From contig JAUCBJ010007242.1 of NCBI GenBank assembly GCA_032718475.1, positions 62,001 to 126,000 on the forward strand: a stretch of 64,000 nucleotides of DNA. The letters run 5' to 3'. This DNA is from Nemertoderma westbladi (lineage: Eukaryota; Xenacoelomorpha; Nemertodermatida; Nemertodermatidae). Both the position numbers and the translations under genes were made by a program. Each line of letters starts with the position of its first letter. Positions within the stretch are counted from its first letter, which is position 1. The notes under the pieces are model-generated. The model saw nothing but the letters and a program-made list of their open reading frames with translations, ran no database searches and had not been told where the DNA came from. Positions 43,367 through 55,727 of the stretch are shown in pieces.

Positions 43367-43390
43367 GGGGGGGGGGGGGGGGGGGGGGGG
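43367..43390. repeat. Poly-G tract, 24 bases
   Basis: Uninterrupted G run inside the CAGT element. Confidence 0.95.
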
Positions 43391-43987
43391 AATGTCCGAA
43401 AATCGAAGCCTTTTTCTATCTGCCAACATCCTGGGCTTTACTTACACTCAGCCTCTATTCACTGGCTGTGATTGACAAGCCAACTTGCCTCAGAAGTTCC
43501 TTTCATGAATGCCGCAATTTATATTTGGCCATTTTGGTCGTTTTGGCCGCCAAAATGACCAAGTTAATGTTTATTGGGATTGGGACTGTATACAGTCTGA
43601 CAGTAATAGTCAGATCAGCAGATAGTGCTGTAGTTGTAGTAGTAGTAGGTCAACGTCAACTGACTGTTTTTAAATGCAGATGTGATCAAGATGCGAGCGT
43701 AGCGAGCACGAAAATTTTAACATTTCAGCATTTAAAGTAGGCAAACCGGCTGTTTTCAAATGCAGAAGTCATTAAATTGCGAGCGTAGCGAGCATGGAAA
43801 TTCTTCTGAATCATGCAGGCTGCCATGGTCTTATTGGTTTGAAGAATCTGACAATTGAAAAAACTTTTGAAACAAGTCATGTTTTTAATGGTCATGCTCA
43901 ATCTGTCCGTTTCCGTTTCCATTTGTCCACAGCCAGACTGCCAGACAGTGCTAACTGCTAAGAGTAGGCTTACAGTATAAACTGATA

Positions 43988-44622
43988 AACGCGAGCGAAG
44001 CGAGCGGACATTTTTCAATCTTTTTAAACCTGTGGAATAATTTCAAATAGAGCTGTAGCAGTGTAGAGTGGGATGTGTTGCCAGTGCACTGCTACGCTAC
44101 CTCCTACTGTCCAAACCTAACTGCCTAACCCTACATCCATATTCGCGCCAGGACCGCCAGGATCCTCAATGCGCGCCACACGCCCCTGTCACTATGCGCC
44201 AGGATCCTTAATCCGCGCCACACGCCCCTGTCACTACGCGCCAGGATCCTTAATCCGCGCCACACATGTTGAGCAAACTCTACATAAATTCCAACCTGGT
44301 CCACATCCAGACACTGCTAAGAGTAGGCTTAGGTCTACTCTCTACAGTATAAACGCGAACGAAGCGAGCGGGCATTTTTCAATCTTTTTAAACCTATGGA
44401 ATAATTTCAAATAGAGCTGTAGAGTGGGATATGTTGCCAGTGCAGCAGTGCACTGCTACCGGTACGCTACATCCTACTGTCCTACCGTACAGCCATACCC
44501 TACAGCCCTAACCCTACGCCTACATCCATATTCGCGCCAGGACCGCCAGGATCCTCAATGCGCGCCAGGATCCTCAATGCGCGCCACACGCCCCTGTCAG
44601 CTGTCACTATGCGCCAGGATCC
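43988..44622 (+). repeat. Tandem segmental duplication, ~355-bp period
   Basis: The block starting GCGAGCGAAGCGAGCG at about 43990 (CATTTTTCAATCTTTTTAAA, GGAATAATTTCAAATAGAGC, CATATTCGCGCCAGGACCGC) recurs from about 44348. Within each, GCGCCAGGATCCT(C/T)AAT.CG units are themselves repeated. Confidence 0.8.
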
Positions 44623-44630
44623 TTAATCCG

Positions 44631-45195
44631 GGGTCCGTCTAAAAGCCACATCGGACCCAATCGGTACCACATCGGACCACATCGGGGCCACATCGGACCT
44701 AATGGGTACGACATCGGACCCAATCGGTACCACATCGGACCCAATCGGAACCACATCGGACCCAATTGGTACCACATCGGACCAAATCGGTACCACATCG
44801 GGCCCAATCGGTACCACATCGGACCAAATCGGTACCACATCGGTCCTAATGGGTACCACATCGGACCCAATCGGTACCACATCGGACCCAAACGGTACCT
44901 CATCGGAACCAATCGGTACCACATCGGACCCAATCGGTACCACATCGGTACCACATCGGCCCAATCGGTACCACATCGGACCCAATCGGTACCACACCGT
45001 TCTCAAAAAGGTTCCAAGCCAGACTCAAAAGGTACCAGCCCGGACCAAAGCTACTGGTCGCAATCAGCACCGATGTGGCTCCGATGTGGCCCCGATGTCA
45101 GGATGTGGTCCGATGTGGCCCCGATGTGGTCCGATGTGGTCCGATTTGGTCCAATGTGGTACCGATTTGGTCCGATGTGGCTTTTAGACGGACCC
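44631..45195. mobile_element. Fold-back transposon made of a 21-bp minisatellite, 8-bp duplication
   Basis: 565 bp, starting GGGTCCGTCTAAAAGCCACA and ending with its inverse. Flanked by TTAATCCG at 44623-44630 and 45196-45203, an exact 8-bp target duplication. The left 360 bp are about 17 copies of a 21-bp unit (AATCGGTACCACATCGGACCC). The right 130 bp are the same unit in inverted orientation. The 21-base period keeps several frames open on both strands, but these encode only a V-P-I-G-S-D-V type repeat and are not taken as genes. An 8-bp duplication fits hAT-like, P-like or Merlin-like transposases; none is encoded here. Confidence 0.9.
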
Positions 45196-47075
45196 TTAAT
45201 CCGCGCCACACATGTTGAGCAAACTCTACATAAATTCCAACCTGGGGCTATATGTGTACGCCTCTATCTGCAACTTTATTTCTCCCTCTGCAATTTCGCG
45301 GGCTTGGGACCGTTTTTTGTGTTTTTTGAACACAAAAAGCTGCATTAAAACACAGCTAGATCAGCCCCCGCTCAATGCATGGCTCGCCCCACAATCAGAC
45401 AATGCTTTGTTTTATTTTGCACATCATGTGCGCCCCCCTAAACGATTTTAACTACACTTGGATACACGTTTTGCAAGCGTTTCTCAATCGTTTGTACTCT
45501 TTTGTGCTATTTTTGCACTGTTTTGTACTATTTTTGCACATTATTGTACCGGTACTTTTTTGTATTCTTTTGTACTATATTGTACTATTTCTGCTATTTT
45601 GTATTTTTTTGTACAAATTCGTCGGACCCCAGGCTGCCAGGCAGTCAGGTGTAAGGAAAATGGAACATAAACCAGTAAACATAACCCCTAAGCCTACACT
45701 TAAAAACTCTGCATTAGCTACCAGTTCAGTTCGCTGCAGAATACAGTTAGGAACACTGGTCACTTTCTGGCTGAAGCTCAGCCAAAAATTGTCCACATAT
45801 TTACAGCCAGAAAGTGTCCGTGCAGCCACTATTTGTCCTTCACAGGCTGCGATTATATTTCCGGACATATTTTGGCTGTAACTCCACTAGTAGTCAAAGC
45901 AGAAGCTGGGCACATTTTTATTTTTAATATTATGATAGTTATCCCAATGACTGAATGATGAGATTCTAATACTCAAATTAATTTATACATAATTTTATGG
46001 CGATTCTAATGGCATAATTTTTAGAATGCCAATGTTAAAATTTCACTGCCGGTTTTCAAATGAAATTTAGCATTGTTTTCTATGGAGAAATTTCACTCTG
46101 GGAGCGTTTTCCGCGGACACATTCTGGCTGTAAATTGGACATATTGTGACCAGTGTTCTTGACTGGAATAGAATACAAAATACCAGTTCAGTCAGTCAGT
46201 TCGCTGCAGAATAGAATACAAAATAGCCATGTTCTGATGTTGGGCGTTGGTTGGCCTAGTCAGACAGTACAAATCTGCAAATGGAAGTTCACTCACACTC
46301 ACGTACCTTCTGACCTGTGACCTTAGCGCAGTACAGCAGTAGCGAACTTCTCGCACCATAGGCTATACTGCTATACAAGAAAACGTGAGTTGAGCTCGAG
46401 TGAATGTCTGATGTCAGAACGTGGTCTGCTCTGTCAGTCTGTATCATCTCGATTCTCGAGCAATAGGCAGATAGGCTACAGCAGTACAGGCAGACAGGGC
46501 TACGGCAGTACGGGAAACATTACCTCGGCTTCGTCTGCAGCTCCCTGGCCTGGCTCCACGTATGACTTATCAGCTTATACTGGCAACTGGCACTGGCAGA
46601 CTGCTGGACTGATAGGCCTATATCAGTATATGGGAGTATGGACAGATGGATGGACATATAATAATATATGCCTAATAATATTATATTAATATAATAAAAT
46701 AAATAATAATATAATAAAGGTTAAAAACTCACTATTTGGGTTGGGGTTGGGCCTGGCACCTGGGATATCTGGATATTGGCCAGATACAGACAGCTGGACA
46801 GACAAAGTACAGAAGTAAAGTCTATATCTGTGATCTGTATACAGGTATACAGCAGTACTGCAGTAAGCCTACCTCTGTACACTGTACTTGCCTACAGTAT
46901 ATGAAATCAACTGAAAAATATTGACATAGGCCTACAGGCCTACCTGCCTACGACTGGTATTACTGTATTACAGTATTAATGCTGTACAATACTGCAATGT
47001 TACTTGTACAGTACATGCTGTAAGCTGTACATGTAACATAACCTGACGGGGAGCACGCGCTTAACGACCATGCCC
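45196..47075. other. Intergenic repeat-rich sequence
   Basis: 45204-45245 repeats GCGCCACACATGTTGAGCAA from 44257. 45470-45630 is a degenerate TTTTGTACTATTTTTGCAC reiteration. 45760-45885 and 46125-46160 repeat CTGGCTG(T/A) and GGACA words in both orientations. 46440-46900 is dense in CAGTAC and TAGGCCTA words. No gene recognised. Confidence 0.45.
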
Positions 47076-47094
47076 GGGGGGGGGGGGGGGGGGG
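47076..47094. repeat. Poly-G tract, 19 bases
   Basis: Uninterrupted G run. Confidence 0.95.
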
Positions 47095-47289
47095 CATATT
47101 TTATACGGGAGCAATTTTGACTGGGACACCGACACACCTCTCACACCCGACACACCGTTACCATTCATATATATGTTTTATTGACCAATTACTATGTTTG
47201 ATAAATTCAATATAGATAATTAACACCAAACGCATTAGTCCAAATTAAACAACTAGTAGGTAATTAATAGTATCTCTTAATAGATATAT

Positions 47290-50100
47290 TTATTTATACA
47301 TTATGTAAAAAACAATAACCAATACACCAAACAATGTACCGGTATAAAGGTATTGTCCAACATAACATATAGGATTACCCCTAAAGCTTTGCAGCTTATT
47401 TCCAAGGCGGTCCTTTATGTTACTTGGTTACAAATACAATATTACACTACGCTAACCTAAAACCAATATAAAACGTAATTACACTTACTATGTACATGTA
47501 CAACTTTACCGAGAGCGTGACAATGTCCGACTCAACGATAAAGATCCCTGCAAACAATGTATTGTTAAAAAGCTGTTATTAAAATGTTATTTAATGACAT
47601 AGATAACATTATTTCAAATTGTTAGATTAATGGTAAAAAAACTGTAAATTGGCCAAGAAATATGACGTTATATACTAACGTTATTATTTCGTTTTTAATA
47701 ACATTAAAATAACAAAGCCAGGATGGTTACATATCATTACTTTTATGTTATTCCTTATCATTATTATTGTATTTTTATTGACATTAAAATAACAACGGCA
47801 TAATGTTTATTTAGATCGTTACTTTTATGTTATTTCTTAACATAAAAATATTGTTTGATAAAAACGTAACATTATATGTGCATTTAAGCCCTTCTCTCAT
47901 GTTTTATGGTTGGTTCGCTTGCTCAAACTAATAATCCCCCTCCATTGCCGTTCTTTATATCGTTCTTTATAATTGCCAAACCCTTTATTGAATAATTAAT
48001 TAATAATTTCCCTACGCATGTTGATATCGTAGTGGCAGGCTACAATCTCTAACACAGTTTGATTGAATCCAATTTTGTTGTAGGCAATTGTATGCAAATT
48101 AATAACAATTAAAACGTATAACATGAATTGAATTTTTTGTATAATGACCAGTCAGGAACAAATAATGAAATAAACAGCAAAATCAAAGTAAAATATCGCA
48201 GAATAAGTAAACAACAAATATATGGCTGTATGGCCCATCTGCCCATTACGTAAATGGTTTTGATATTTCGGTTAAAGTTAATCACAGACTTAAAAATAAT
48301 ATGTTTATGACGTAATAATAAGTGACAACAACGTAATGAATTGCATCAATTAAAATACTTTAAGTTAATATTATTCACTAGATTTATAGATCTGATTTGT
48401 AGTCTATATAAAATAATGTACATATAGTGGGTTTAATAAATAATACCTCACAACAATGTTAAATTATTAAAAGGAGCAGGTTACAGTTGGCTACAGAGGC
48501 ACATTATTATATCCTACGGGTAAACAAAAAAAAACAGGTTACAGATTTATTTCTGGGAGAGTAATCAGTACTTATTTGAATCGATTTCTCCCTGGAGAGG
48601 GATGAATTTGATTGCATCGCAAATCCTCCCAATCTGAACAAATCATATTTAAAAAATTAAATGTTAATTATAATTATAGCTGAGTGAGCTTAATTTATTA
48701 AACTGTAAAAATAAATCAATAGGCCTAGGCCCTACAAAAGTACAATCTAAAAACTGAAACAATAAATAGTTTGTAATAACAGTTAATGTGAAGTTTTAAA
48801 ATCGAAATCGAATCGAAAGTTTTGTAGTAATGCTGTCCCTGTGCCCTGCCCCTTCAACTGAAAACTGGGACCTCCAAATAATAAGAATTCCAATCTTTAG
48901 TCCTCGGCTGTTGAAATCCACCATCAGTACAGACAAATAAGTCAATCCTCCACCTGTCAGTGCTGGTTTAAGGGGACTTCCTGGTCCTGGCAGACTTGAA
49001 TTCTGTAATTGGTAGGTCTAATGCAGTAATGTGTGAATCCAGAGGGTAAAGGCGAACTCGCATTCAGGTATAGATATGTTTTATTTATGAGTTCAGGTTA
49101 AATAAATCACAAAACCAAAACTATAAAACCAAAAATATAAGCTACTGTACAGTGCAGTAGGCCTGCAGTAACTACACTACAGTAATATAGAGATAGGCCT
49201 TGCAGTACAGCAGTATAACAATACATATACACATAAAACATTGAATACAGGCACACCAGAATGAGTATTGTACAACATACCATACTGTATACCATTTACA
49301 TGTGGAAAATTCCTCCATTACCGCGAATTTTAAAATTAGCCAATCATCAATCTCAGATTAGATAATAGAAGTGACAGCGTCTATCGCATAATGTTTATTT
49401 TATGTGACAAAATAACATTGTTCTGATATGTAACAAACCATGTTCATAAAATGTTAGAACTAAACACTTATAAAACATTTTTGACTAATGTTTATGTTCT
49501 CACATTAAAATTACGTTTTTTTAACATCAACAGTTATCATTTATTTAATGTCTGACAAAGACATTATAGAGTAATGTTAAAATAACATATATTGAACATC
49601 TAAATATTCTATCAAACAAGGAAATAACATTTATCAACATTTATAACAAATTAATGATGTTTTTCTGACATTCCTTGAAAGTAAATTGTTTGCAGGGATG
49701 TAATGTACAGAACAATTTATTATAAAACGTAATTACAGTATAAATAGTAAATAATTAATAAACTAATAACTTACTGTAGGACTATTGTACCTATTTTTAC
49801 ATTGCACACGGAGGTGAGATTTAACTGCAGATTTAAAAGAATGTTGATTATTTAGGTTTTTAATTTCATTAGGCAGAGCGTTCCAATTTTTAATGCCGTT
49901 AAAAAAGAAAGTATCAGATTCAAAGGATTTACAATTCGGGAGGTAGAAGTTTGAAGCACTAGCTCTGGTACTATAAGAGTGTGTATCACGTACTCTGTTG
50001 AATTTTTGTTTTAGGTAATTGGGACATTTACCATTATACACTTTATGCACATGGTTAAGGCGTAGCTGCTTAACTCTACTATCTAAGTTACTGTAAGTAG
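47290..50100 (-). mobile_element. LINE 3' end (CR1/L2-like tail), split by an insertion
   Basis: 49763-50050 encodes a C-terminal piece on the minus strand: V-R-D-T-H-S-Y-S-T-R-A-S, F-F-F-N-G-I-K-N-W-N-A-L-P and H-S-F-K-S-A-V-K-S-H-L. The H-(S/N)-Y-x-T-R and W-N-x-L-P pattern is familiar from CR1/L2-type LINE ends. Its 3' UTR runs through 49698 and resumes at 47545 down to about 47290, matching the copy at 38276-38990. The gap is the inverted-repeat element 47546-49697. Upstream coding sequence is missing. Confidence 0.8.
47546..49697. mobile_element. 2152-bp inverted-repeat element inserted in a LINE tail
   Basis: Ends are CCCTGCAAACAAT and its exact inverse. Compared with the uninterrupted LINE tail at 38.7 kb, the insertion lies at TACAT/ATCT; AT is present on both sides. 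Subterminal zones 47570-47880 and 49390-49680 are packed with TAACATT / AATGTTA words. No transposase frame is present. The superfamily is not assignable from these ends: TTAA and TA duplications are both absent. Confidence 0.75.
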
Positions 50101-50159
50101 TCCAGATTCAGAAAAGTCATCTGGAGGCTCCGAAATATGTGCAACATGTTGAACATGAA

Positions 50160-52945
50160 AGAGAGCACATTTCTTTAGTGATGGTTAAAATCACGGAAAA
50201 CTAATCGGCGTGTTGAGTTACTATTTGAAACCCTGTCAATCAACTTTTCACGAAATTGTTTTCCACTGTCTCCAGCGTCTAATAGTTTTTTTACTGCTTT
50301 TGCCATCGGAGATGAGACAGAATCGGCAAGGCTAAGTGCAAACCACAGGAGTTCGTGTCTATCTGGGTCCTCAATCGCTTTAACTAGGAAGTTTAGCTGT
50401 CTTTTTTTGACGATTGTTTCAACATCTAAAAGACCAGATTCAAGAAACATAAGGTCGTGGCAAACAGAAAATCGGACTCCAAGGGCACCCTTTAGCATTT
50501 CACAATATTTTACATTAACACTAGTGACAGATGCACCGAGCCACGATTCACAGCCATACAGAAGAGCACTTGTTACACAAGCCCTCAGAACTTTGAGTTT
50601 TACACTTATTGGAGCCATATTATGCTTAGACAAGAATGAATGATACTTTAAAACGTGCTTTGATTTATCTTTTAAGTGCTGGTTAATAACATCTGAAATT
50701 CTCCCAGACTGAGCAATCGGAGAACCCAAGTAAACATAATGTGAACAGTTATTAATTGTAAGGCTGCTATCAATTACTATAGGATTTAGATCATCAGCTA
50801 CACCACCTATAACCATAAATTTAGTCTTTTTCTAGTTTATTCTTAGTCCAAATTAATTACAAAACTGCACTAGCGCCGTAAGGTTCTGAATACATTTAGG
50901 CCGAGACGTGGCTAATATTGCAGAGTCATCGACTAATAACAGTGCATGAAGGGCATTCAAAAAACCATCTGGGCCGAGAGACTTCAAGAGTTTTATTAGT
51001 GGGTTAACATACAGAGTAAATAAGTGTAAGCTGGATGGCCCACCCTGCAAAACTCCAACAGATATGATGAACTTTTCATCTCCAATACACCCATAGGACA
51101 ACCTATACAACTCCCGTAAGGCATTTAACATCCGCGTACCGCAACCCCATATCATGCAGCAGATCAGTAAGCTTCTTCCTGTTGACGGTATCAAATGCGG
51201 CTGAGAAATCTACAAAAACAATGAAGAGCTTTTGCTTTGTAAATTACGAATAATTGATAATTAGTTGTAAAGTTGTTATTTGTTCTAAGCAGTCTCTATG
51301 CTTCTGAGCACCTGCCTGCTCCTTGTCTGGATTAGCCCATAGACGGATCCGGGAGTGTAACATACTATCATAAAAGTTTTAAAAAATGCAACCATAACCC
51401 AATACCACGATAATTGCTACAAAGTGATTTATCATCACGTTTGAATACAGGAACAAACTTGCTAGTTCTCCATGCTGAAGGAAAGTCACCACTAAACACA
51501 ATGTTAAAAAGGGTAATTAAAAGTTTGATAAGTGCTATTGGGCTATGGCGTAGCAAACCTGGCCCAAGTCCATCCACGCCTGATGATTTATTGGGTTTGA
51601 GTTTACTGATATGATATTTCACTTCTTCTTCCGATATGTCATCATCGAGGACAGGGATGTATGGACCTGTTGTATACGGTTGGTTTAATGTATCTCTCTC
51701 CAAAGTTTCAGCGTCTTGATTATTAAGTAGCTTACTAAAATAAGAAACAAAATCGCGATCTAAAGGTGTGGTGTCGGTAGTTTGTTCAGGCCTACAAGTA
51801 ATTTTTCCTTTCCAGTTTATTCTATCCCAGATAGCCTTGGGGCTACCTGCCGTAAGTAAAGATATCCAAGAGCTCCCAGGTGAAGAGTTTCCATTGAGAC
51901 TACTTTGGTTTTTACGACGGCTGTTTGCTGCACAGGAAATTAATGAATAAACAACAGTTCTAGCCACATAATCAGATGAACTGTCACACGGAATGTTCAT
52001 AGCTGTAATTGACGACTGCACCTCATTATTATATTTATTCGTGTCTACATTGTCTGGATAGTAGCTCGCATGTTTCGGCCCTAAATTCGCCTTTTCGTAG
52101 TAACTATAGTCACCTAGGTGAGACGTGAGAAGCAGCAAGCGATATTGATGATGAAGGTACCCCATTTATATCGAATCTCATATTCAGATAGATAGGTGAG
52201 TGATCAGATGGTAGATTATTTAACTGTAACACATCGAAACTATCAATTAACGGTAATAATTTTAAGCTTATTAACGCGCAGTCGATTTCAGAGATGTACA
52301 TGTCTTTCCGTTTAAACGTCAAACCGCCGCCTAATGAACGACTATTGAACGTTGCATGGCTAAGGTTTTCTAATTCGCAGTCTTCACAACGCTGTATCAA
52401 TATTTTGCCATTGCTATTTCTGAAAGTGTCGATGACATTTTTAAAAGTTACAATAGATTTGCAATATTGAAAGCATCATTTAGATCACCAAATCTGGAAT
52501 TTATATCCCCCATCAATACAATACTTTCATGTCTTGCCACACCCAGACTGCCAGAACTTTACTATGAATGTCTGCTATAATTGTGGGATCGAAATAGCAT
52601 GAGTCTGAAGGGGGTAAGTATAAGTACGCCGTACCGAAACCGCGAAAATTATATCGGGAATATTTTTTAAGCGAAACCATATTTGTTCATGCGACTTATC
52701 GATACAGTATAAAAGTGGCTATAGACTGTTCTTCACAAGTACGGCAACACCACCTCGGTGACCTTTTTCTGTAGCTATATTACGTATGGCAACAAAACCA
52801 GGGACACAGAATGGGTATGAAGTTTTTAACTCTTGAATAAATACGAAATCCATTCTACTAAATAAATCCAGTACATTTGGTGAAAAAAATTTCTCAGCAA
52901 TTCCACCCATATTCCATGATAAAAAAGAAAGACTATTAAACCGGT
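50160..52945 (-). pseudogene. Decayed LINE with endonuclease and reverse transcriptase
   Basis: Minus-strand pieces run in order. Endonuclease start L-S-F-L-S-W-N-M-G-G-I with F-I-Q-E-L-K and R-G-G-V-A-V-L-V (52719-52945). Endonuclease end L-P-S-D-H-S-P-I (52110-52400). RT fingers I-S-K-L-K-P-N-K-S-S-G-V-D-G-L-G and the segment S-A-W-R-T-S-K-F-V-P-V-F-K (51368-52165). RT palm G-V-L-Q-G-G-P-S-S and L-L-V-D-D-S-A-I-L-A (50853-51194), with V replacing the usual A of (Y/F)ADD. A C-terminal domain Y-L-G-S-P-I ... A-L-L-Y-G-C-E-S-W-L (50175-50816). At least four frame breaks. This is the most complete non-LTR element here, different in sequence from the other two LINE tails. Clade not resolved. Confidence 0.85.
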
Positions 52946-53889
52946 ATAGGATTATTGTACGATTGGGCCTACAGCATATGACAGTTGATAATTTATTATT
53001 TATGTTATTATTAAAGTTGATCAGTGAAGTTGATTACTGATCAGATAGATTAATATGCTTAATAAGTATTTGTGCCTTTTTAACTTACAATGTACAGTAG
53101 GCGTACTTTACATCAGTAAATCTGATTGTCCTCCAGACTCCTGGATTAGGCCTACATCAATTTGCAGGGATAAAGTTGAGGCAGGGTCTGATAGTCTGTG
53201 TAGGCCTAATGTGCACACTATCAACCCAAATAGAAATATTATCCTCAACGGCGGTTCTTTCAGTTTGCGTCCTAATTAAACCCCCAAATTAACAACACTC
53301 ACTGATTAACTTATCTTGACTCCATACTTTGGCTGAAAACCTCAATGACATAGGGGTGCCTACTCACCGCAACAGTGCTTTTCATAGCTCTTGAATCTTG
53401 AGTGCTTCAAACTATCAATACTTGTATCTCAACAAACTGATGTTGATAATGTACTTCCTGAAGTCTTTAAGATAAGAAACTTTATTAAAGAAGTGTGACC
53501 TTACCCCCCCCCCCCCCCCCCCTTCCTGCTTCTTCTTCAATTATTATGGTGGACTAACCAAAACAATAAACTAAACACAATACTGTATAGAACCAACCAA
53601 TTTCTCCTGGAGAGGGATGAATTTTTATTGCGTCCAGTCCCCCTCCCACCCCTATCTACTAGGATCGGCATGCTGCATTGCAGCTGCATTTTTAAGAAAG
53701 CTGTGCCGGCTATCTGGGGCTGTGACAGTATGAGCAAATTTCTTTAATTTCAAATATAAAAATATATATTACACCGTATTTTGATTGATTAATCCTGTAT
53801 AGTTTTTACATATTTGCCGTTTGTGATATACAGTAGTATCTACTGCAGAATGGGAATACGACTGCAGAATCGCCATCTTAATATTCTTT
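52946..53889. other. Intergenic sequence
   Basis: No gene seen. A 19-base C run at 53504-53522. 53555-53640 carries AACCAAAACAATAAA and CTGGAGAGGGATGAATTT, shared with about 48590. Confidence 0.45.
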
Positions 53890-55363
53890 ATTGCCTCGAT
53901 TTCAAGCTATATATGTTATTATCATTTTACTAATTAAGCTCCTTAGGAAACCGCAGGCCTCCATCTCCAAGTGGTGTACCAATCCTGGGCAATTTAATCA
54001 GTGCGTGGAGGTCCAAACATTCACTGGTCATGACTTATTGGCAGTGGAGCAAAGAATTATCCTTCAATATTATTCGGGAGCGTGTCCCTGGCCGAAGCAT
54101 AATAGTGCTGAATTCCCTACAGTACCATTGATTAGACAGACTTATATCGAGCAAAGCAATCTGTTCTCTGGGCACAACAGTAGCATAACTAAAAGAGGAA
54201 TTATATTTTCCTCATGACATATATGGTACCATCAAAGGAAGTTATTTATTCATGTCAGTGATGCGACAATTCTATCTTGGGAAAATATCATTTGAGCAAC
54301 GTGTTGCAGAAGAAGCGAACTATCTTTGCCACTGGATGGAGGATCAAGAAGGTTCACCCTTTGATCCCTTTGTGATGCTTTTTTTTGTTTCTAATATTAT
54401 CAGTGGAATTGTATTTGGAAATCGTTTCGAATATGATGATCCTGAGTTTATATATCTCCTACAACTGGTACACCAATCAGTTCGTATTTTCGTTTTGCTC
54501 TATGCTTTTCCAAAGTTCATTGTTGATGCTTTGGTTAGTGACAATGCCAATCCCCACAAACTGTTCGCAAACATGGCTCAAGTTTGTCAGAAACATATAG
54601 TTCATCATCTGGAGACCATCGATTATCCTCCACTCCCAGGGATTACATAGATGCGCATCTCTTGTAAGAGAAGAAGTATTTAGATTCTCTAGATACCAAA
54701 ATTGCTGATTACTACAATGATTTGAATCTTTCCGAATCAATTAGAGACCTCTTCCTTGCAGGCAGTAAGACCACAAGTAGCGCACTCTACTGGTTCGTAC
54801 TAATTCTAGCCACACATCCTGATGTTCAGAGTAAATGTCAGAGTCTCCTAGATTCAGAGGTCGGCAGAGACCGACTACCAAATCTCAACGACGTCTCAAA
54901 GCTACCATATTATGAAGCTTGTCTACTGGAGGTTCTTCGATATGGGGTTATTTCGCCCTCGGATATCAGTCGTAAAGTTCCACGTGATGTAACTATCAAC
55001 TCCTTTACTATCCTGCCTAGCGATGTGGTCGTGATAAATATATGGGCTTTGCTGAGAGACCCTGTCGTCTGGGCCACGCCTACGGAATTCTATCCAGAAC
55101 ATTTCCTGACAGCAGATGGATCGGCTGTGGTCAAACCGGTTAATTTCCTTCCGTTTGGAGTTGAGGCAAGGTATTGTGCTGGACAGCGATTGGCTACCAT
55201 GGAGTTTCGGATTTTTAGCAGCCATATCGTCCATTCATTCACTTTTGTGGGTGAGGGAGAACTTCAGTTGGGTGAAGTGGAACATGGTGGAACACGATTC
55301 CTAAATCATATAAAATTCGTGCTATTTCAAGGTTTAAATTTTACTTTTAATACAGTAATTTAA
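53890..55363 (+). pseudogene. Cytochrome P450 pseudogene, CYP2 clan
   Basis: Three joined frames give an almost full-length P450. A hydrophobic anchor (53891-53950) is followed, after a frame change, by the proline hinge R-R-P-P-S-P-S-G-V-P-I-L-G-N. The middle (54252-54650) has G-S-P-F-D-P and I-V-F-G-N-R-F-E-Y. The second half (54722-55363) holds the I-helix A-G-S-K-T-T, the K-helix E-V-L-R and the heme loop F-G-V-E-A-R-Y-C-A-G. The heme loop keeps the Cys ligand but has Glu where the conserved Gly should be. Stops near 54130 and 54190, a frameshift near 54615 and a TAA at about 54668 disable it. Microsomal CYP2-clan enzymes oxidise small lipophilic compounds. No introns remain, so a processed copy is likely. 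Confidence 0.9.
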
Positions 55364-55727
55364 TCAAACTTTATGTATGTTTAATACTCGCCTTTGTGAG
55401 CCGACTTCGGTCTAAAACCAATATTATAATTATTATTAGATGCGCAATAATTTTTATTGTCCGTTTAAATAGTTTTTTTGTCCTTTTTTTTATTTTTTAT
55501 GTCCTCCAAAAATCTAATTTTAGGTTCCATGCTACCGGTTTCTCTACTGCTGTTCTCTCAGGCTATCAGTACCGGTATTAGTATATATAGCATTATTTTG
55601 CTGCATTGTATGTACAGATGTAGGTATAAAGCCGTCATTTCTGTATTTTAGTACCGGCACCGGTACTGCTGTAGGCCTACTGTGTAGCCTACCATTTAAA
55701 TACGGTACTGGGAGGCCTACCGGCTGA

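Larger units (their letters stand above)
41430..43588. mobile_element. Long non-autonomous TA-flanked element with CAGT ends
   Basis: The left end CAGTCCCAATCCCAATAAAC continues with ATTAACTTGGTCGTTTTGGC. The right end is its inverse, with one substitution over about 50 bases. It is flanked by TA on both sides (41428-41429, 43589-43590). CAGT-starting inverted repeats with a TA duplication are typical of Tc1/mariner-type elements. 2159 bp, no recognisable transposase. The interior holds a GACGTC tandem array, a fold-back and a 24-base G run, so it has accumulated insertions. Confidence 0.8.

Noticed and set aside
44607-45187. Three long repeat-encoding frames (V-P-I-G-S-D-V, M-W-Y-R-L-G-P and T-T-S-D-P-I-G types)
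   Set aside because: A 21-bp tandem repeat keeps frames open on both strands by arithmetic; no sign of selection for protein.
46390-46689. 99-codon + strand frame
   Set aside because: No recognisable domain; lies in a region full of CAGTAC and TAGGCCTA words.
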